Source: Gemmataceae bacterium (GTDB lineage: Bacteria; Planctomycetota; Planctomycetia; Gemmatales; Gemmataceae). From it: a DNA stretch of 64,000 nt. The stretch covers positions 62,001 to 126,000 of the forward strand of contig LR594586.1 of NCBI GenBank assembly GCA_901538445.1, read 5' to 3'. The notes under the pieces were generated by a model. The model did not search any database and was not told the origin of the DNA. It worked only from the letters and a program-made list of their open reading frames with translations. The first letter of the stretch is position 1; the number at the start of each line of letters is the position of its first letter. Position numbers and translations under genes: made by a program. Shown piece after piece: positions 59,722 through 64,000 of this stretch.

Positions 59722-61293
59722 ATGTTCAACGTGGTTTCTCGACGAACTCTGCTTCGCGGCGCGGCGGGCGCCATACTTCCGCTCCCGCGACTCGAAGCAT
59801 CAACCCCGAAAGGCGATGAACGGCGCCCGCTCCGGTTTGTGGCGCTGTTCAAGCCCAACGGCGTTCACTCGCCGTACTGGAACATTGAGGACGGTCGAGA
59901 GAAGGAGTTCCGCCTCTCGGCCGGTATGGCCCCGCTGGAGAAGCTCAAGTCACACCTGTTGTTCGTTGACAACCTGGGGACGGCCGGGTTCACATCGCAC
60001 ATGGCTTCCGCACAGCGGTTCTTGTCCGGGCGGTTCTCCCCCAGCGGTCGCGGGGGAGCCTCGCTCGACCAGCTCATCGCGGACAAGGTGTCTCCGGGGA
60101 CTCGGATCAGGTCTCTCGAACTCACCACCGAGGGGCTGTTCGCGCAATTGCCGGAGTGCAGCTACGTTTCTTACACAGCCCAGGGCCGCCCGATCCCGAG
60201 GGAGCGTGATCCGAACCTCCTCTTTGATCGCCTGTTCCGGGATCCGCTTGTCGCCCCATCTGCCCGGCGCGACGCGGTTAGCCTCCTCGACCGCGTCGGC
60301 GAGTCCACCAAGCGGTTGCTCCGCACCGTCGGCAAAGAGGACCAGCAAACGCTCGACCAGTACCTGACCGTGGTCCGCCAGGCCGAGGTCAAGATCGAGA
60401 ACCTTTCTCGCACCGCCGCGTCCCCGCACGACCCCGGTCAGGAACTGGCGGGCCGCGCCGCGACGACGTTCAACGAGCGGACGGATCTGATGATCGACTT
60501 GATCGCTCTGGCGCTCTGGACCGATTCGACCCGGTGCGTGACCTACATGCTGGGCAACGACAACAGTCGGTTGGTATTTGACTTTCTAGGGGTCAAGCAG
60601 AACCACCACCTTTTGTCACATTACTCGCGCACCTCGACACCGGCGGACATCGGTAACCTCCACAAGATCTGTGACTGGCACACCGAGAAGTTCGCGCGTT
60701 TGGTCACCCGACTGAAGTCCTACACAGAGGGTCCGCGTAGCCTACTCGACGACACCGTCGTGTTGTACGGCGCGGGAATGGGGGCCAGCGACTCGCACAC
60801 CGCGCACCGAATCCCAACGGTACTGGCGGGCGGAACTCGCGTCCTGCGGACGGGTCGGTACGTCCGACCGGCGAAGAATACTGAGCCGACGCACCTGCAC
60901 CGGACCCTGCTTGACTTCTTCGGTGCCGCTCCGCCGCCGCAGCACCACATCGCAGCGTGCGAGCCGATGTCCGGGCTCGATGGTTCCGCGTACCAACCGT
61001 ACCGAGAGCCGGCGTTCCAGTCGCGGCTCGAGGTCTCGGGTCCAAACGTAATTGTCCAGGGGCGACTTCGATACGATCCCGATCGGCCGAGTGAGTTTCT
61101 GATCGACGTCACCGGGGAGCAGCGACCGGTCCGGATCGCCGTCGCGACGAAGAGCAACCGCGAACTCAATTTTTTCGCTTCGACCCCGATCCGTTTGTCG
61201 GGGACGGGAGAGCGCAAAGGAGGCGATTTGGTACTCACTGCATTAAAGAGTGTGGTACCCCTGGAGGGGCAAACGGCCGCATCCGGCCCGTGA
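59722..61293 (+). CDS. DUF1552 protein, Tat-exported, 523 aa
   Basis: ATG at 59722 with GAGGAG about 9 bases upstream. Twin-arginine signal SRRTLLRGAAGAILPLPRLEA. DUF1552 pattern: FKPNGVHSPYWNIE, LLFVDNLGTAG, ASLDQLIADKV, DLIALALWTDSTRCVTYMLGNDNS, and LDDTVVLYGAGMGASDSHTAHRIPTVLAGG. DUF1552 proteins usually form a pair with DUF1592 proteins, as here (160 bases apart, same strand). Substrate unknown. Confidence 0.9.
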   Translation: MFNVVSRRTLLRGAAGAILPLPRLEASTPKGDERRPLRFVALFKPNGVHSPYWNIEDGREKEFRLSAGMAPLEKLKSHLLFVDNLGTAGFTSHMASAQRFLSGRFSPSGRGGASLDQLIADKVSPGTRIRSLELTTEGLFAQLPECSYVSYTAQGRPIPRERDPNLLFDRLFRDPLVAPSARRDAVSLLDRVGESTKRLLRTVGKEDQQTLDQYLTVVRQAEVKIENLSRTAASPHDPGQELAGRAATTFNERTDLMIDLIALALWTDSTRCVTYMLGNDNSRLVFDFLGVKQNHHLLSHYSRTSTPADIGNLHKICDWHTEKFARLVTRLKSYTEGPRSLLDDTVVLYGAGMGASDSHTAHRIPTVLAGGTRVLRTGRYVRPAKNTEPTHLHRTLLDFFGAAPPPQHHIAACEPMSGLDGSAYQPYREPAFQSRLEVSGPNVIVQGRLRYDPDRPSEFLIDVTGEQRPVRIAVATKSNRELNFFASTPIRLSGTGERKGGDLVLTALKSVVPLEGQTAASGP

Positions 61294-61620
61294 TTGGGCG
61301 AGCACTAGCGGCCGTACCCCGAGCAATGGTGAGTTGTACCCCTCAGGCCCTCGCCGCCAGACGGGTGAGCTCACACGGTGACTTATAATGACAGCTGATT
61401 ATTGCGTACTTGTTTGTCGCGCCGGGCACAGCGGCGCGCTCGTGATACCTGCTGAGCAGTCGATGATCACGCGGCCGCCACGTCGCGACCGCATAAAGTT
61501 GGTTGCGACTCCGGCGACGGCTCAGCAGCGTTGTTGACCAGCGATCCAGAACCCAATTCATTTCCACCCGGCCCGTTATGCGTTGCGTGAACCTTTGTGT
61601 GACCATGTGACCTGATGTGA
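61294..61620. other. Intergenic region
   Basis: About 330 bases between the DUF1552 gene and sulfatase 2. No gene, repeat or clear promoter was recognised. Confidence 0.4.
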
Positions 61621-63180
61621 ATGGTTGAGGCAGAATCCCAACATACCCATTACTGGTGGTCTGTGAGACTGACTCTTGTTGTTGAATTGGTTACGTGCTT
61701 CCTCGCCATCGCCTCTGCGAGCCCCGCCGACGGAGCCGACGAGAGGCCGCCCAACGTGCTGTTCATCGCGGTGGATGACTTGAACGACTGGGTCGGCTGC
61801 ATGAAGGGCCACCCCCAGGCACACACACCCAACATCGATCGTCTCGCCAAGCGCGGCGTCTTGTTTACCAACGCCCACTGTGCCGCTCCGCTGTGCCTTC
61901 CGTCCCGAACTGCAGTTCTGTGCGGCCAGCACCCCGAACGCACCGGTGTCTATTCCACTTGGGGAGAGACACGCGGGAAGACGCCGCCTCGCGAAGGTCA
62001 ACTCCCTGTTCGGCTCGCGGCGGCCGGGTACGAGACGCTCGGGACGGGGAAGGTGTACCACGGTTCCGCTGACGGGTTGTTCGACCGGTACTACGAGACT
62101 GAGCAGAGGTGGAGCCCATTCGCTCCCAATCAAGTCAAGTACACCGAGGCGGAACTCCCGAGCAAGGCCGGCCCGGCTCCCAGGCACATGGTTCGGGCAG
62201 GCCCCGGAGGACGCGATTGGGTTCTGCCGCTCAATGGGTTGCCGAGCGAGCGGAACCTCCGGTCCGCAGAGGGCGAGTCCTTTGACTGGGGGGCCCTCGA
62301 TGTCAAGGACGAGGAAATGGGCGACGCCCGAATCGCAACCTGGGCCGTGGCCCGCATCAAGGAGCCGAGGCCGAAACCGTTTTTTCTGGCGGTTGGGTTC
62401 CACCGTCCCCACATCCCGCTCTTCGCGCCAAAGCGTGATTTCGACGCGGTGCCCGCCCTCGACGACATTAAGTTGCCCACCGTGCTGGAGAACGATCTCG
62501 AGGACCTCGGCGCGTCGGGCCGGGGATTAGCCCGGGCCCCTCTCACGGCCGGTACTCACGCCCAGGTCATCAAGCATCAGCAGTGGAAGCACGCGGTTCG
62601 TGCCTACCTTGCGTGCGTTGCATTCGCAGACCGGCAGATCGGGTTACTCCTTGAGGCCCTGGACAGTTCCCCACACGCCGACAACACGTGGATCGTCCTC
62701 TGGAGCGATCACGGCTGGGCTCTCGGTGAGAAGGAGCACTGGGGCAAGTGGGCCGGATGGCGGACCGTGACTCGGGTTCCCCTTATCGTCGTTCCGCCGG
62801 CCGGGCGGAAGATCGAGACCCGGGGCCACACATGCGGTGCGCCGGTCAGTTTGATCGACCTCTACCCGACCATCCTCGACATGTGCCAACTCCCCCGCCC
62901 AAATGGGCTCGATGGCGTGTCACTTTTAGGATTGGTGAACGAGCCGGGGCAGTCAAGTAACCGAGCTGTGGTCACAACGTTCGACCCCGGCAACTACGCG
63001 CTCAGCACCGAGAGTTGGCGCTACATCCGGTATAAAAATGGCGAGGAAGAGCTTTACAACATCGACAAGGACGAGCGTGAATGGTGCAACCTGAGCAAAG
63101 ACGCCTCGGCTCGCACCCGGCTCCAGGACCTCCGCAAGGTGCTGGATCGGGAATTGGATCAGCGCAAAGTCACAAAGTGA
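61621..63180 (+). CDS. Sulfatase 2 (type I), 519 aa
   Basis: ORF from the ATG at 61621; a GTG at 61663 (residue 15) would give a better signal peptide (RLTLVVELVTCFLAIASASPADGA). Metal DD at 52-53, signature CLPSR at 92-96 with C92 as formylglycine precursor, then FFLAVGFHRPHIPLFAP, WIVLWSDHGWALGEKEHWGKW and TRVPLIVVPP. Iduronate-2-sulfatase-like. Two sulfatases flanking a DUF1592/DUF1552 pair suggest a locus for a sulfated polymer. Same strand as the DUF1552 gene. Confidence 0.9.
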   Translation: MVEAESQHTHYWWSVRLTLVVELVTCFLAIASASPADGADERPPNVLFIAVDDLNDWVGCMKGHPQAHTPNIDRLAKRGVLFTNAHCAAPLCLPSRTAVLCGQHPERTGVYSTWGETRGKTPPREGQLPVRLAAAGYETLGTGKVYHGSADGLFDRYYETEQRWSPFAPNQVKYTEAELPSKAGPAPRHMVRAGPGGRDWVLPLNGLPSERNLRSAEGESFDWGALDVKDEEMGDARIATWAVARIKEPRPKPFFLAVGFHRPHIPLFAPKRDFDAVPALDDIKLPTVLENDLEDLGASGRGLARAPLTAGTHAQVIKHQQWKHAVRAYLACVAFADRQIGLLLEALDSSPHADNTWIVLWSDHGWALGEKEHWGKWAGWRTVTRVPLIVVPPAGRKIETRGHTCGAPVSLIDLYPTILDMCQLPRPNGLDGVSLLGLVNEPGQSSNRAVVTTFDPGNYALSTESWRYIRYKNGEEELYNIDKDEREWCNLSKDASARTRLQDLRKVLDRELDQRKVTK

Positions 63181-63247
63181 TAAAAATATTAATATACAAC
63201 AGTATTAGCATCTTGGTTACCGAAGCGCACTTGCTAGTGAGGCTAAG

Positions 63248-64000
63248 ATGAGCCTGAATTTTTGCCGAACCACGCACTCGTCTACTTCTGGGTTATGGCA
63301 CCTGCGCTGCCAGACTGCCCTCCTTGCCGCCGTTCTCGTCGCCTCACCACTCGCGGCCGCCGAGCCGCCGAAGGGGTTTGCCCGACTGTTCAACGAGAAG
63401 GACCTGGGGGGCTGGCACGGGTGGGCGATCCACGACAAGGGCGCGAGCCCGGCCGACCTCGCGAAGCTCTCGCCCGAGGACCGCGCCAAGCAGGTGGGCG
63501 AGTGGACCGCGGACGCGTTGAAGCACTGGAGCGTGCAGAGCGGCGAGCTGGTGAACGACGGCAAGGGCGCGTACCTCGCTACCGACAAGGACTACGGCGA
63601 CGTCGAACTGCTCGTCGAGTACAGGACGGTCGCGGGGGCCGACAGCGGCGTGTACCTCCGCGGCACCCCGCAGGTGCAGATCTGGGACGCGACACAGGCG
63701 TTCGACCCGAAGAACCCGACCCGCAAGCCGCACCTCGGCTCGGGTGGGTTGTTCAACAACTCACCCGACGCCCCCGGCCGCGACCCGCTCGTGGTCGCCG
63801 ACAAGCCGTTCGGCGAGTGGAACGCGCTCCGCATCATCCAGGTGGGTGAGCGGACGACGGTGTACCTGAACGACAAGCTCGTCGTGGACGCGGCCCGCAT
63901 GGAGAACTACTGGGACCGCAAGTTGCCACTCCCACGCACCGGGAAGATCCTGCTCCAGACGCACGGCGGCGAGATCCGGTGGCGGAACCTGTTCGTCCGC
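63248..64000 (+). CDS. DUF1080 (3-keto-disaccharide hydrolase-like) protein, 5' part
   Basis: ATG at 63248. Frame open to the window end (251 codons). Signal-like segment (LLAAVLVASPLAAAEP), then the DUF1080 pattern: GFARLFNEKDLGGWHGW, WSVQSGELVNDGKGAYLATDKDYGDVELLVEYRT, ADSGVYLRGTPQVQIWDA, and GEWNALRIIQVGERTTVYLNDKLVVD. Concanavalin-like beta sandwich, exported; glycan-active. Some DUF1080 proteins cleave 3-keto-glycosides. Continues outside the window. Confidence 0.9.
   Translation, partial: MSLNFCRTTHSSTSGLWHLRCQTALLAAVLVASPLAAAEPPKGFARLFNEKDLGGWHGWAIHDKGASPADLAKLSPEDRAKQVGEWTADALKHWSVQSGELVNDGKGAYLATDKDYGDVELLVEYRTVAGADSGVYLRGTPQVQIWDATQAFDPKNPTRKPHLGSGGLFNNSPDAPGRDPLVVADKPFGEWNALRIIQVGERTTVYLNDKLVVDAARMENYWDRKLPLPRTGKILLQTHGGEIRWRNLFVR

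Overview
The window is high-GC DNA that looks like a chromosome segment of a Gemmata-like planctomycete (family Gemmataceae, inferred). The pointers are planctomycete-typical families: a PSCyt1/DUF1549/DUF1553 protein beside a DUF1501 protein, a DUF1592-type cytochrome-like protein beside a DUF1552 protein, two sulfatases, a DUF1080 protein, a DUF1559 pseudopilin-like protein, and Tat-signal TIM-barrel and TPR/HEAT proteins.

Layout. (1) 1-2509: the end of a HIT-family gene, and facing it a tightly overlapping three-gene operon encoding a PIN-domain protein, a two-helix membrane peptide and a tandem GIY-YIG protein. (2) 2510-19134: a comM/yifB gene broken in its Walker A codons by a ~15.8 kb integrated element (about 2691-18480). 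The element ends in 26-bp inverted copies that rebuild a palindromic serine-integrase attP. It carries a large serine recombinase, an ECF-like sigma factor, a prohead-protease-like protein and other phage-like genes, coiled-coil paralogues, many small zinc-ribbon proteins, a RepA-like ATPase and a 22-bp iteron array. The 3' half of comM is missing, so a second rearrangement lies at about 2510. (3) 19175-34398: host genes, namely a zinc-ribbon membrane protein, a polyprenol-phosphate glycosyltransferase, a low-complexity secreted protein, a five-gene DUF1501/PSCyt1 operon, tRNA-Asn(GUU), a large membrane-anchored protein and a HEAT-repeat protein. (4) about 34630-48790: a second mobile island with a DUF2924/serine recombinase/HTH module, two unknown proteins, an ECF-like sigma factor, a primase-polymerase and helicase pair, a mirror-symmetric 12-copy repeat array, a ParB-methyltransferase fusion, and a train of small overlapping genes ending in a frameshifted, truncated gene. 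(5) 48985-55509: a cobalamin salvage operon on the minus strand (cobC, cobS, cobT, DUF5522, DPH6-like ATPase, btuF-like, cobU, DUF6580), headed by a DUF1559 gene, a cobalamin riboswitch and a good promoter. (6) 55681-64000: sulfatase, DUF1592/DUF1552 pair, second sulfatase and the start of a DUF1080 gene.

How the parts work together. Both islands combine a serine recombinase, their own replication protein(s), iteron-like repeats and a private sigma factor. They therefore look like integrated replicons or defective phages, not simple insertion sequences. The host regions serve extracellular sulfated-polymer breakdown, envelope functions and B12 salvage.
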